From: Bufo bufo
Lineage: Eukaryota; Chordata; Amphibia; Anura; Bufonidae
Direction of reading: 5' to 3'
Length of the DNA stretch: 64,000 nucleotides
NCBI RefSeq assembly: GCF_905171765.1
Contig: NC_053391.1
Location: 113,077,409-113,141,408, forward strand
In this document: positions 31,506-43,312 of the stretch, piece by piece
Layout of the letters: each line of letters starts with the position of its first letter
Numbering within the stretch: position 1 is the stretch's first letter
Notes under the pieces: generated by a model
The model's database searches: none
Told to the model about the DNA's origin: nothing
The model's input: only the letters and a program-made list of their open reading frames with translations
Program-made: the position numbers and the translations under genes

Positions 31506-32342
31506 TTAGTAGTTTTCTGACGGTCTTTTGTTTTTGAGAAAGGAAGGACAGACATTAATAAAATGACCCCTCTCCCCACAGAAAAAACAAGCCCCACGCC
31601 TACGGCGAGCCTCAGGAGGATGGACCTGACGAGTAGTTCCTCCTAGCTGCATAGGCTCGTCTAAGTCCGTACAGACTAACTGCTGCTTGGGAGGGGTTAC
31701 CAATTGCTCCTGATTTTTCAATCTGTCCCTAAGACGTCTATCTATTCTGATAGAAAGGGACATAACCGCATCAAGGGAAAAGGGAGTCTCATACAGCGCA
31801 AGCGCATCCTTAATCCTTTCGGATAACCCAGAGCAGAACTGACACCTAAGAGCCGGGTCGTTCCACTGGGTATCCGTAGCCCACCTACGGAACTCTGAGC
31901 AATACTCCTCTACTGGCCGCTCTCCCTGTAGGAGTCTCCGTAATTTTGATTCAGATAGTGCGACTCGGTCAGGGTCATCATATATGAGACCCAAGGCCCC
32001 AAAAAATTCATCCACTGACCGGAGTGCCTGGGAATCAGTGGGTAAAGAGAACGCCCAGGATTGCGGGTTCCCCTGAAGCAGGGAAATAACCCCCACCCGC
32101 TGTTCTTCATTACCAGAGGAGTAAGGGCGCTGTTTAAAATATAATTTACAGGCCTCACGGAACGTAACAAATTTGTCCCTTCCCCCAGAAAATCTGTCAG
32201 GAAGAGCAACCTTGGGTTCCGCAACAACCTGGTTACCTGTAGCAACCGCTGGGCTTGCGGTCTGTAGCAATTGCTGCTTCAATCCTGCCACCTCCAAAGA
32301 CAGGCCTTGAAGCTGCTTTGACAAAGCAGCAATTGGATCCAT
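31506..32342 (-). CDS. Gypsy gag polyprotein with CCHC zinc knuckle
   Basis: A 278-residue open frame that starts 84 bases inside the 5' LTR. It has an N-terminal coiled-coil-like Leu/Gln stretch (ALSKQLQGLSLEVAGLKQQL), a capsid-like middle with the usual Gypsy gag segment (LLQGNPQSWAF... EEYCSEFRRWA), and a C-terminal zinc knuckle, CFFCGERGHFINVC (near 253-266), of CX2CX4HX4C form. Gag packages the RNA in virus-like particles in the cytoplasm. No stop or frameshift is seen, so this is the only intact gene of the element. Start chosen at the first ATG after the leader. Confidence 0.92.
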   Translation of the reverse strand: MDPIAALSKQLQGLSLEVAGLKQQLLQTASPAVATGNQVVAEPKVALPDRFSGGRDKFVTFREACKLYFKQRPYSSGNEEQRVGVISLLQGNPQSWAFSLPTDSQALRSVDEFFGALGLIYDDPDRVALSESKLRRLLQGERPVEEYCSEFRRWATDTQWNDPALRCQFCSGLSERIKDALALYETPFSLDAVMSLSIRIDRRLRDRLKNQEQLVTPPKQQLVCTDLDEPMQLGGTTRQVHPPEARRRRGACFFCGERGHFINVCPSFLKNKRPSENY

Positions 32343-32426
32343 ACTGGATTCTAAGTAGGTAGAAAGAAAAAGTATAATTTTTTTTTGTTTGTTTTTTTAC
32401 CTACACAAAATAAGGGCCAGATATAA

Positions 32427-33077
32427 TGTAATGACCGGAGTCACGCAAAGGGAGGGAAATGGGAAGGCCCTGTCCAAGGGAGAGGGAAAGGTGGTGACCC
32501 CTGACTCACCTTGAGGCTGGCACATGACTGCCCTGACGTCCTTAGAGTGGTTCCTCACCCGTACGCCGATCACGTGCCTAAACCCTGGCTTTCCCTAAGA
32601 TGAGTCCTATGTAGTGAACGGGGCGGTTGGATCACTAGTCCGCACCACTGACACTTAAAGGAAAACACCAAGGAGAGGACAGAAAACACAGACAAAACAT
32701 ATAATCCCAGGTGGGCGACCACAGCAGACAACAAAAGCCCAACAGGGATCCGGAGGGTAACGTTCTGGAACAACAACCAGGGAACACAGCTACACAGCTC
32801 CAGTGGGTCAGTATAGAAGTCCAGGCAGGAAGCTCTATATCTGGCAACCAGAGAAGTGAGAGATGGGAATATAAGGAGGTGGGGAATGCTGGACAAGAAA
32901 CAGCTGAGGAGGAGAAGCTATGGATCCCTGAGTGAGCCAAAAAGGATTGCAAGGCAAACCCAGAAAGCTACCATTAAGAAACAGCCCTGTCTTTAGACAG
33001 AGCGTGCAGCCACCCGCTGCGACTTCCTGACCCCGGGTATAACGGAGTCAGACGTGGCTCTTGACACCCTCGTGACA
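32427..33077 (-). repeat. Gypsy 5' LTR
   Basis: 651 bp, TG...CA, about 98% like the 3' LTR. On the minus strand the leader after it begins TTATATCTGGCCCTTATTTT; TGGCCCTTATTTTG is the candidate primer-binding site, for which I cannot name the tRNA. Confidence 0.93.
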
Positions 33078-33646
33078 AAACACCTAAAGGGTTAAAGTTT
33101 GTAAAATTAGTTTTGAATACCTTAAGGGGTGTAATTTATAGAATGTGGTCATTTTGGGGTGGTTTCTATTATGTAAGCCTCGCAAAGTGACTTCAGACCT
33201 GAACTGGTCCCTAAAAATTGGGTTTTTGAAAATTTCTGAAAAATTTCAAGATTTGGTTCTAAACTTCTAAGCCTTGTAACATCCCCAAAAAATAAAATAT
33301 CATTCCCAAAATGATCCAAACATGAAGTAGACATATGGGGAATGTAAAGTAATAACTATTTTTGGAGGTATTAGTATGTATTATAGAAGTACAGAAATTG
33401 AAACTTGGAAATTTTCATTTTTTTTACAAATTTTTGGTAAATTTGGTATTTTTTTATAAATACAAATTATTGACTTAATTTTACCAGTGTCATGAAGTAC
33501 AATATGTGACAAAAAAACAATCTCAGAATGGCCTGGATAAGTCAAAGCGTTTTAAAGTTATCACCACTTAAAGTGACACTGGTCAGATTTGCAAAAAATG
33601 TCCGGGTCTTTAAGGTGAAATAGGGCTGAGTTCTTAAGGGGTTACG
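33078..33646 (-). repeat. TTAA-family A copy, right part
   Basis: Continuation of 27470-28070 after the Gypsy element. It carries TTGGGGTGGTTTCTATTATG, GCAAAGTGACTTCAGACC, CCAGTGTCATGAAGTACA and ends with the family terminus CTTAAGGGGTTA (33636-33646). Confidence 0.85.
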
Positions 33647-33654
33647 GAACAGTT

Positions 33655-35275
33655 CAGGTCTGCAGTCACTTTGTGGAGCTTACATAATAGAAACCACCCA
33701 TAAATGGCCCAATTTTAGAAACTACACCCCTCAAGGTATTTAAAGCTAACCCTTTAGGTGTTCCACAAGAATTAATGGAAAATGTAGATGACATTTCAGA
33801 ATTTAACTTTTTTGGCAGATTTTCCATTGTAATTCATTTCTTTCTGCTAACAGAGCAAGGGTTAACAGCCAAACAAAACTCAATATTTGTTACCTTGATT
33901 ATGTAGTTTACAGAAACACCCCATTTTTGATTGTAAACTGCTGTACGGGCACACGGCAGGGCTCAAAAGGAAAGGAGTGCCATGTGGTTTTTGGAGGGCA
34001 GATTTCACTGGGATAATTAAGTTGCCATGTCACATTTGAAAACCCCTGATGCACCTCAAGAGGAGAAACTTAAAAAAATGTACCCCATTTTGGAAACTAC
34101 AGGATAAGGTGGCAGTTTTTTGGTACTATTTTAGGGTATATATGATTTTTGGTTGCTCTATATTACACTTTTTGTGAGGTAAGGTAACAAAAAATAGCTG
34201 TTTTGGCACCATTTTAAATTGTTGTTTTTTACAGTGTTCATCTGACAGGTTAGATAATGTGCTATTTTTTTTATAGAGCAGGTTTTTTGTTGTTGTTTCA
34301 GTTTTACATAATAAAGTGTAAATAGTGTCTCCATATTCTGAGAGCCATATTTTTTTAATTTTTTGGGCGATTGTCTTAGGTAGGAATCTCATTTTTTGCG
34401 GAATGAGATGACAGTTTGATTGGTACTATTTTGGGGGTGCTTATGACTTTTTGATCACTTGGTATTACACTTTTTGAGATTTAAGGTGACAAAAAATGGC
34501 TTTTTGACACCGTTTTTCTTTTTTTTTTTACAGTGTTCACCTGAGGAGTTAGGTCATGTGATATTTTGATAGAACTGGTTGTTACGGACACGGCGATGCC
34601 TAATGTCTACTTTTTTATTTTTTTCACTTTTAACACAATAAAAGCATTTTTGAAACAAAAAACGATGGCTCTCAGGATATGGAGACAATAAAACATGATT
34701 TTTTTATTTGTTGCCCAATTGTTTTACGTAGGGGTCAATTTTTGCGGGATGAGGTGATGGTTTGATTGGTACTATTTTGGGACGCATAGACCTTTTTGAT
34801 TGCTTGGTGTTGCACAATTTTTTTTATTATGAAAAACACTTTTTTTACTTTTTTTTTGTCCCACTCTGGGACTTCAACTTATGGGGTCTGAACCCCTCTG
34901 CAATGTATTACTGGCATGCTGTATTGTAATACATTGCATGTCAGCTTGTATGCTCACAGCCTGCCTTTGAGACCCAGCCAAAGGGCTGGATCTCACAGGC
35001 TTCTGTAGAATGCAAGCCCCGATACCTATGGAAGGCATCAGGCTTGCCTTTTCTGCCATCGGGTCCCTGCCACTGCAGCGAGGGGATCCGATGGAGATGT
35101 GGAGGGCACCCATACCCTCCGCAACCCCTCTGCATGCCGCAGTCAGCTTTGATCGCGACATATAAGGGGTTCATAGGCCTGCATTGATGTCTTCACTGAT
35201 GCAGGCGTATGCGGCAGGGGCCCGGCTGTCAGTGGCTGCTGCTCCTGCATGTATTAAGCTGGTCCTTAAGTGACG
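33655..35275 (+). repeat. TTAA-family A copy, opposite orientation, truncated start
   Basis: It starts inside the family (GTTCAGGTCTGCAGTCACTT) and runs through ACCCTTTAGGTGTTCC, ACACGGCAGGG, the 'GGTTTGATTGGTACTATTTTGG' block (present twice, 34415 and 34751), TCCCACTCTGGGACTTCAAC and the hairpin region 34885-35170. It lies back to back with the copy ending at 33646, making a large inverted pair. Confidence 0.85.
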
Positions 35276-36049
35276 TAGTAGTGGTACTAGCAAAAGTGTC
35301 ATTAATTTTTCGGCAATTAAACATTCTTCTGCTTCTACAAAAACGCTGATAAACACCAGTATTGACAATTTACAATGGTAATACAATGCGTGGAATGAAA
35401 CAGGTATATAAATACTTTTATTGCAACACAACATATTCACAGATAATGTATGGTATCTTGATGCGATACAATGCATGTGCATTTGCAGAAAAATATATGC
35501 TATTGATGCTGGTGCTGCAGGTGCTGGCAAAAGCCTATAAAACATTGTACAGTATATACTTTCCCTGATAAATCTGTGATCTACTCACTTCAGTACATCC
35601 TTATACTGTCCCTATCCTTTTCCTACCTCACCTAGATTACTGCTTTTTTTGTCAGAAACCATCCAACACACATGCTCTCAGATCGCAAGCTGCACTTAGA
35701 ATGGTGTCTCTCGAGCCAAATCCTACCCCTGATTGACTCTCAGGCTGCTTGTCAGCTTCTGAGCCAATCAGGGCAAGGCTGCTTCCTCCCATGGTCATGG
35801 AATCTTCAAGCTTCATCCTTCCTGTCATTTTCCTCACAATTTTTCACAGTAAAATGGTGCAAGTTCTATTTTGCACAATTCATCCAAAACGAGTCATCAA
35901 ATCTTTGGAGTAGACTTTTTGTAAAATTTATAAAGAATCTGATTAGATTACAATCGATTTGCTCATCTTTAGTAGAGAGCAGTATAGGACATGTAGTAGA
36001 GGTAGAGAACAGTATAGTATGTATAGTGCAGGAAGAGAGCTGTACTATA
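35276..36049. other. No recognised feature
   Basis: No gene is recognised. 35975-36040 contains three loose copies of GTAGAGAGCAGTATA-like sequence. Confidence 0.35.
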
Positions 36050-37204
36050 CAGCGGCATGCAAAAGTTTGGACACTCCTGTTCAAAATTACTGCACCGTTA
36101 CTGTAAACAGTTAATCAAGTTGAAGATGAAATTATCTCCAAACGGCATAAAGTTAAAGATGAAACACATTTTTCAACATTTTAAGCAATATCAGTATATT
36201 ATTTTGGTTTTGTACAATTTTAGAGTGAAAAAAGAAAAGGAGTACTTTGAAAAAGTATGGGAACCCAAGGAGATTTGAGTGCTCAGATAACTTTGACTGA
36301 GATCAAAGAACTTAAATAGCCTTTTAGGGTTAAGGCTTGTTCACAATTATCATTAGGAAAGGCTATGTGATTCAAATTTCAAAGCTTTATAAATACCCAG
36401 ACTCCTCTGACCTTGTCGCAAAAAACGGTAGCTATGAGTTCTTCTATGCAGCAGCCTAACACTCTGAAATGAAAATGGTTGAGGCCACAAAGCAGGAGAA
36501 GGCTATAAGAAGATAGCAAAGCATTTTTAGGTTGCCATTTCCTCAGTTTGAAATGTATTTAAGAAATGGTAGTTAACAAGAACAGTGGATGTCAAGAGAA
36601 GTTCTGAAATACCAAGAAAAATTTCAGAGACCCTCGCTCGATTGCAAAAAGACCTTCAGGAAGATTTTGCAGACTCTGCGGTACATTGTTTTACTGTTCA
36701 GCGACACCTGCACAAATGTTACCTTCATCTCCTGCGTCCTCACCACAAAATATAGAGAGAAGTTTGTAAACGGACATTTAAACAAGCCTGATGTATTTTG
36801 TAAACAAGTCCTGTGGGCCAACGAGGTTACAATAGAACTCTCGGGCCACAATGAGCAAGTTTGGAGAAAAAAAGGCACAGAATTTTATGAAAAGAACACC
36901 TAAGCATGGAGATGAATCAATCATGATTTGGGGTTTTGTTGCAGCCAATGGAACATTTCACCTATAGAGGGAAGAATGGATTCAATGAAATTCCAGCAAA
37001 TTTTGGAAGCAAACATGACACCAACTGTAAAAAAAAGCTGAAACTGAAAAGCGGATGGCTTCTACAAATGGGTAATGATTCTAAACACACCTCAAAATCC
37101 ACAATAGACAATCTCAAACATGAAACCTGAACATCATTGAAAATCTGTGGATTAACCTCAATAGATCATTGTATGCAAGATGGCCCAGGAATCTCACAGA
37201 ACTG
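36050..37204 (+). mobile_element. Decayed Tc1-like element, right end lost
   Basis: TA at 36048-36049 precedes CAGCGGCATGCAAAAGTTTGG, which resembles the end of Tc1 element A. No matching right TIR exists: the element is cut off at about 37205 by a hAT MITE fragment. Confidence 0.75.
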
Positions 37205-37220
37205 GAAGACGTTTGCAAGT
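36469..37220 (+). pseudogene. Tc1 transposase relic
   Basis: Scattered plus-strand frames match the Tc1 transposase in order: a lysine-rich N-terminus, KPDVFCKQVLWANEVTIELS (first catalytic Asp replaced by Asn), SIMIWGF, GWLLQMGNDSKHTSKST (second Asp region degraded) and ELEDVCK at the end. Multiple frameshifts and a missing PDLNxIEN segment show it is long dead. It is the oldest of the Tc1 copies here. Confidence 0.8.
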
Positions 37221-37583
37221 AATGACGTCACCACTTGATCACACTAGGAGCTCTCGGTGATATCATCACGCTCTACACAGGTCCTTTGGCAGGTCTTTTT
37301 CAATCAAAAGAGGAGCGGACTGCCTCTGCATGAGCAAGTGGAAGAGGTGAATGATTTTTTAAGCCTAAAAGGCCATATTGCACTAGCGTATTACAGTTTT
37401 TAACGGCTGTTAAACGGATGCACTTCTTTCTAAGTGGCTGTTAAATACGGTCCCATTAATTGATAGGCTGAATGGGGTTTTAACCTAGCGATTTGTGCCA
37501 AATTAATTCCTAACTAATCAAATTTCTTGTCAAACTTTGGCGAAGCTGCCAAATTGAATTTTTCTAAACTTTGCTCATCTCTA
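37205..37583 (-). repeat. hAT MITE fragment
   Basis: It ends TTTGCTCATCTCTA (complement TAGAGATGAGCAAA) and its last 80 bases match the start of the MITE at 16639 (TTTGGC..CTTCGCCAAA). GATGACGTCACC-like sequence at its other end also matches that family. Confidence 0.6.
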
Positions 37584-37699
37584 ACTATAATTAATCAGTT
37601 GAGCACATTTAGAGCGTCAATTGCGCCAAATTTAATTCCAACAGCTGCAATTTTGCTTCTAGGAATAACTAAGTATTTCATTGCATTTCAGTGCATCAA

Positions 37700-38560
37700 C
37701 ATACCAGTTTCATTCAGTGTATTTGTATTACATTAATATACTGTGCAGTTTTAGTTAACACATTATATTGTGTCAGTATATTGTGCAGTTTTAATTAACA
37801 CATTGTACGTCAATAACTGCATTAATATACTCGGGGGGAAAGCTAATATACTCGGGGGAAAGTGTCAAGGTTGCAACTAGGGGTAGGTTCCAGTGTTATA
37901 GAGTTTTCCATTTTTGGATGCCATGCAACGTTAGGATAATTAGGGTACAGTGTAGGGTCACAGAGTCCTTCATCCTCCCTGCTATTCTCTCCATTATACC
38001 TATTTACCATTCATCTCAGAAATTTTCTGCTCTCTTATCTAATTTAAGATATCTCTTTAATAAAAGTTATGTTTTAGTTGTGTGCCTTCTTTAGTTTTGT
38101 GCATTATTGTGTATTATGTCAAAATACCGTGCACTTTTGGGAACGCATTGTACTGTAAACACTGCATTAGACCTCATTCACACGTCAGTGTTTGGTCAGT
38201 AATTTCCATCAGTGATTGTGAGCCAAAACCAGGTGCGGCTCTAAACACAGAACAGGAGCAGATCTTTCCCTTATACCTTATGTCCGTGGAGGCTCCAATC
38301 CTGGTTTTGGCTCACAATCACTGATGGTAATCACTGACCAAAACACTGACGTGTGAATGAGGCTTTAATGTAGCAATTTTATTAAACACATTGTATTATG
38401 TCAAGAACTACAGTTTTAGTGAATGCATTCTACAGCAATAACTGCATTAATATAACAGTTTAATTCAACACATTGTATTACTTCAAGATACTGTGCAGTA
38501 TTAGTGAGTGCATTGTACTGCAATAACTGCACTATTAAGATCTTTGTGTGACTCTTTAAG
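37700..38560. repeat. Minisatellite, about 82-bp unit, left block
   Basis: Units read CATTGTATTATGTCAAGA..., GTGCAGTTTTAGT, GCATTGTACTGCAATAACTGCATTAATAT. Roughly six diverged units, interrupted by unrelated sequence (37840-38085) and a MITE (38170-38364). The same unit resumes at 46093-46400, beyond the LINE. Confidence 0.8.
38170..38364. mobile_element. Harbinger-like MITE, 195 bp, TTA duplication
   Basis: TTA at 38167-38169 and 38365-38367 flanks TIRs of about 45 bp (CCTCATTCACACGTCAGTGT...). The interior folds on GAGCCAAAACCAGG / CCTGGTTTTGGCTC. It sits in the minisatellite. Confidence 0.85.
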
Positions 38561-38639
38561 TGCACATATCGAATTATGCCAGAATTGAACCAGAAGGGAA
38601 CCAAAGGTAACTTCAGAAAAAGTTAATGCAATGTTTCAA

Positions 38640-39810
38640 CTTATCACATTAATCACCCCTATTTTTCTATACTTGCTACAATACCCCCACACCCCTTCAC
38701 CCAGCAATAAACTATTTATCTCTCCCTTCATTTTACCCACCTATCTGACCCCCGGACATATCTGTTCGTTAACATAAAAGCCTTCCTTTCCAAACACACA
38801 CACAGTCACCTCATGCTCTATCCTAATTTCACCTACTAACTTTCTCTGCTTCTCCTTATTGCTAGTTATATATTTCCAAATCCTGGCCCCCTCAGCAAAT
38901 CCCCACAAACATATCTACCTTCCACTACTGCTCTTATACAAATTTGTGCAACCCCTTAAACCTAGAAACCATCTGCCTGACCCCTTTCTCCCCCTGTCCC
39001 TGTCCCTTGTAGAATGCTCGCTCTGTCTGAAATAAACTATCCTACATCCATGACCTTTTCATCTCTCACAAACTTTCCTTGCTGGGTTTGACAGAAACAT
39101 GGCTGAAATCCTCTGACACTGCTTCCCCTGCTGCACTCTTTTATTTTACTCAAACCCTCTGCCCCAGCAGCAAACATGGTAGAGGAGTTGGTCTTATCCT
39201 ATTGGACAACTGCTTCCACCCAACTACTCCCCTCCCTCCATTTTGCTCTCTTCATTTGAAGTTTACTCTGTCCGCATCTACTCTCTTTCCAACCTACAAG
39301 CTGTTATTTACCAACCTCAGGCCTGATTGCCATCTTTTTTGACCACTTCAATACTCGGCTCCTACACTTTATTTCCACTTACATCCCTACTATCATCATG
39401 GGTGACTTCAACATTCCCATTGACAGTTTCCACTTAGCTACCTCTAAATTTCTGGCACTGACTTCCTTCTTTTGCCTCTTACAATGGACTTCCACTGCCA
39501 CCCACAAATATGGCCACACTCTGGATTTCATCTATCTCTTTTTAACCTCTCTAACTAACCTCTCCCCCTATATGACCACAACCTACTCACATTATTTTCA
39601 CTGGTCTCTTCAGCTGCTCCCCCAGTCCACACAATACCACATGAGGACTTTGCTGCATACTTCATTCAAAGATTGACCACATCAGAGAAAGCTTCAGCCT
39701 ACAGCCCCTCTACATACCTATTCAGTCATCTGCCCCAAAAACCAACTTCTCCGCCATTACAGAAGAAGAACTTTCTACCCTGCTCTTCAGATCACATCTC
39801 ACTACCTCTA
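38640..39810 (+). pseudogene. L2-like LINE, 5' part with APE endonuclease domain
   Basis: Plus-strand frames 39079-39342 and 39398-39676 encode an apurinic/apyrimidinic-type endonuclease in order: LGLTETWL, GRGVGLIL, then MGDFNIP, and YGHTLDFIY. These are the family's catalytic or structural blocks. Several stops separate them. 38640-39060 is probably the 5' untranslated or ORF1 remainder. The same LINE continues at 44716 after an intervening repeat block. Confidence 0.8.
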
Positions 39811-40036
39811 GGCGGTGCTGGGCTCCGGATCGATGGGCACGGCTGGGCTCCAGAAGATCATGGGACAACCCCTTGGGCTCCTGACAGAGGTGATTTACAT
39901 ATGAATAAGATCGCTTTTTATAAGAATATAAGGCACACAGAGCATAAACAGAGGGATCATTGTAAACACTGCATGAAGACTAATGGGCACATATAAATAT
40001 CTACATATCGTTAATCCTGGTGACAGAATACCTTTA
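39811..40036. repeat. TTAA-element fragment (T2-like end)
   Basis: It ends CCTGGTGACAGAATACCTTTAA, the right terminus of a common TTAAAGG family also seen at 50213-50233. The left end (GCGGTGCTGGGCTCCGG) is not a recognisable terminus. Confidence 0.5.
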
Positions 40037-40037
40037 A

Positions 40038-40697
40038 GGACATACCTGAGCCCACGCACCACGCCAAGGTTTCTCAAGTGGCACGGGACCTAAAGCTAAA
40101 CCAATCTGTACCGTATGGGTAGTACCAGGAGCCAGTGGGAAAATTACAGCAGCGTAAGGTCAGACTCACAGCACATCTCCCAGTTCCCTCCAGTTTAACT
40201 AACCACACATACAATGGGAGGAGGGAGGAGGCTTAGAGTCCCACCCATGGGTGGCTGATATTTTGCAGGCCTCACAGGTGCACCTAAATGCTGCCTATGG
40301 ATGGTAATCAATGCGCATTTAGATTGGAGTTTATACAACTCTACATTTAAATATACAATCTAAATGACAAAAATATGTGGTCTCAAAAGGCAGGAAATGT
40401 TCAACCCCAAATGCAGTTGTGCATTTATACTCGGGGGAGCAGATACTGCGCTTGTGGTCTGTTGCTAAGGGCGATCCCCAGCAAGAAATGCATACAGTGG
40501 AGGATGCACGCAGCAAACCACAAGTGCCACAGAGACATCCTACACCAGATGGTAAAATGTGTGGATGTGGAATGATAAATAAAATAAATAGTTACAAAAA
40601 TAGGTTCACTACTGTGGTGGATGCAAACAGTAATATCTGACTAAAACCTCACACTGATGTTAAAAATGAGACTTTAGCTAGTATATCCTTATATTAT
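40038..40697 (+). repeat. 660-bp repeat, first unit
   Basis: The unit begins GGACATACCTGAGCCC and is followed directly by a second unit starting at 40698. It contains no domain-bearing ORF; the 87-residue frame at 40377-40640 recurs at 43901-44158 only because the unit recurs. Confidence 0.85.
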
Positions 40698-40936
40698 GGA
40701 CATACCTGAGCCCGCGCACCATACCATGGTTTCTCAAGTGGCACAGGACCTAACGCTAAACCTACCTGTACCGTATGGGTAGTACCAGGAGCCAGTGGGC
40801 AAATTACAGCAGCGTAAGGTCAGACTCACAGCACAGCTCCCAGTTCCCTCCAGTGTGACTAACCACACATACAATGGGAGGAGGGAGTAGGCTTAGAGTC
40901 CCACCCATGGCTGGCTAATATGTTGCAGGCCTCACA
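40698..40936 (+). repeat. 660-bp repeat, second unit (cut by hAT)
   Basis: The first 239 bases of the unit, ending GCAGGCCTCACAGG at the hAT transposon. Its later part (unit position about 365 on) follows the hAT at 43925. Confidence 0.85.
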
Positions 40937-41257
40937 GGTAGAGATGGCCTTGCGGTTCGCCAGGCTGTTGTTTCGTGGCGAACTTTGACATTTTGCGGTT
41001 CGCCGAACAGGCGAATATATAGTGATGTTCGCCAGCGCCATATTCTTTTGCATTGTGCAGAACTTTGACCCATGACATATCCATCAGGTGGGACAGGACA
41101 GCCAATTGAGACATTTCATCACATGCCCTTAAAAAAAAAAAAAAAAACTGATTAAGGAGTTTGATATACCTGCTTTCAGCAAATAATCATTAATGGGTTC
41201 TATATACCTGCTTCCACAAATACTGCTCTTCTATAGGGACTTTGTCACAGTGTCATT

Positions 41258-43312
41258 TTGAAAATGACAGGCAGAGGAAGAGGCAGGCCATTCCGCAGGG
41301 GTGGTAGGGGTCAAGTAGATGCACCAGGCCGGAGCCTAAGTGAGAAGTTGGATAAGGTGTGTGCGATTGCGTCAAAGGACGCACCAGAGTTGGTTGAGTG
41401 GCTCACTGAGCCTTCTACTTCTGCACCATCCTCATCCTCTGTATCTGCACCCTCCTCACTCTCTGCTATTAGCACACCCAAAGACACCACCACCGCCACC
41501 ACCAGAGGAGGGCAACTAAAGTAATAACTGGAATGGGGCAACTACAGTACCCTGAAAGATTAGCAATATTAGTGTTATTCACTTTAGAAAAAAGATGACT
41601 GAGGGGAGATCTAATTACTATGTATAAATACATCAGGGGACAGTACAGAGATCTCTTCTATCATCTATTTATCCCCAGGACTGTGACGAGGGGACACCCT
41701 CTGCGTCTGGAGGAAAGAAGGTTTGTACAGAAACAGAGACTATGGAACTCTCTGCCTGAGGAGGTGGTGATGGTGAGTTCAATAGTACAATAAAAGAATT
41801 CAAGAGGGGCTTGGATGAATTTCTGGAGTTTAATAATATTACAGGCTATAGCTAATAGAGAGGGGTCGTTGATCCAGGGAGTTATTCTGATTGCCTGATT
41901 GGAGTCGGAAAGGAATTTTTCCCCCTTAAGTGGGGAAAATTGGCTTCTACCTCAGTTTTTTTTTTGCCTTCCTCTGGATCAACTTGCAGGATAACAGGCC
42001 GAACTTGATGGACAAATGTCTTTTTTCGGCTTTATTTACTATGTTACTATGTTACCATAGCCCCTCCACTCGAGTCAGAGGAATTATTTTCCCATCCATT
42101 CCCAGACCTTATGGATGCGCAGACATTCTTGGTATAGGATGAGGAAGAGGAAGTAGCAATGGTCACCACCCAGCAGTCAGACGACATCAGTACCCAGATC
42201 AGCCCAAGGTCAGAGGTCCCCACTGTTGCTGCCTACTCCGAGATCTCTAATATCGGTGGTGGTTAAAGTGACGATGAAGACACGATGGATGTCACGTGGG
42301 ATGTCACAAAAGAGGAAGAGGAGGGGAGTTCAGAGGGAGAGATAGAGCAGCTGATAGGGGGTAAAAGTAGGAGAAGCAGGCAGAACTCGCAGGTTACAGG
42401 AGGCAAAAAAGAAGACTGCAAATGTATCTGGAGCGAGCCATCCACCATGCATGATCACATCTGGTGCTCCCATGATGCTGGCACATGGCTCCTCAGAGTG
42501 GGCTTTATTTTAACGTGTCCACTGCTGACAATAGTGTTTCCATCTGCAGCCTGTGCTGTCAATGCATAAGTCGCAGTAAGCCCAACACTCACCCACCTAG
42601 GGATGACCGCCTTAAGAAGGCACCTGGCCTCCCATCACCAAGCCCAATAGGAGCAACACCGTCAGAACCCACAAAGCCACAGTGGCTGCTCTTGCGTGAC
42701 ACATGCAGACCTCTGCTGCCATTTGATGAGATCACCAAACTCGTCAGTCGCAGCCAGGGCACCATCAGTGACATCGTACCTTACGCCTTTTTTCTGGAGC
42801 TTGCATTGCATCGTGTCATTGATCAAGCCGTCAAGGAGCAGGAAGATGAGGAAGTCGCAATGCTGAATGAATTTCCAGGGGGGGCTACTCCATATGAGAC
42901 AAGTCAGCAGGAGTCTGAAGAGGAGTCAGAGGAGGATGGTGCCTGGGGGTAGGAGGAGGAGCAAGAAGAGCAGGCTTTCAACTTTTCTGGGATCCCTGGT
43001 GTTGTCTGTGGCTGGGGGGAGGAGACCGAGGATGACATTCTTCTGGGCGATGAGCAGGGGTCAGGCCGGTCCAACACTTCCAATTTAGTGCAAATGGGGG
43101 CCTTCATGCTCCAGTGTTTGAAGAGGGACCGCCGTATAAAAAGCATAAAGGGCAAGGACCAGTACTGGGTGGCAACGTACTTAGACCCCCGATACAAACA
43201 CAAAATGGCGGACATGTTACCAGCATCACAGAGGGCTGTCATAATGCAGCATTTCCAGGCCTTGCTTCAAGAGATGCTGCATTCTGCTGTTGCGGGTACC
43301 GGCCTGCAGTAA
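41258..43312 (+). pseudogene. hAT transposase (BED type), copy 2
   Basis: The N-terminus (from 41258, MTGRGRGRPFRRGGRGQ) is Arg/Gly-rich, AT-hook-like. After the LINE insertion the frame resumes at about 42060 with an acidic stretch and a degraded BED zinc finger near 42500-42600 (CSLCCQC). Then the central catalytic core of about 250 residues is missing: GATPSEPTKP is followed directly by LRDTCRPLLPFDEITKLVSR. The remainder includes MGAFMLQ and QYWVATYLDPRYKHKM (43170-43200), common in BED-type hAT transposases. Stops at 42123 and 42951. It cannot be active. Confidence 0.82.
41515..42056 (+). mobile_element. CR1-like LINE 3' fragment inside hAT copy 2
   Basis: Non-coding and C-terminal coding sequence of a CR1-type LINE (GGGGAGATCTAATTACTATG, GAACTCTCTGCCTGAGGAGG, AAGAGGGGCTTGGATG, GGAATTTTTCCCCC) ending in a TACTATGTTACTATGTTAC tail. 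The host ORF lacks it in copy 3, where the equivalent sequence is continuous near 52010-52030. Confidence 0.85.

Larger units (their letters stand above)
28071..33077 (-). mobile_element. Ty3/Gypsy chromovirus-type LTR retrotransposon, defective
   Basis: A 5-kb element on the minus strand with LTRs at both ends, gag, protease, RT, RNase H, an integrase remnant and a C-terminal chromodomain. The LTRs differ at roughly 14 of 650 positions by eye, so insertion is fairly recent. The host sequence supplies AACAC before it and (A)AACAC after, a 5-bp duplication with one extra base. It is disabled by a stop codon between RT and RNase H, a large integrase deletion and frameshifts. Confidence 0.95.

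Noticed and set aside
40377..40640. 87-residue ORF repeated at 43901-44158
   Set aside because: Repeated because the 660-bp unit is repeated; no motif and no conservation of frame beyond the nucleotide similarity.
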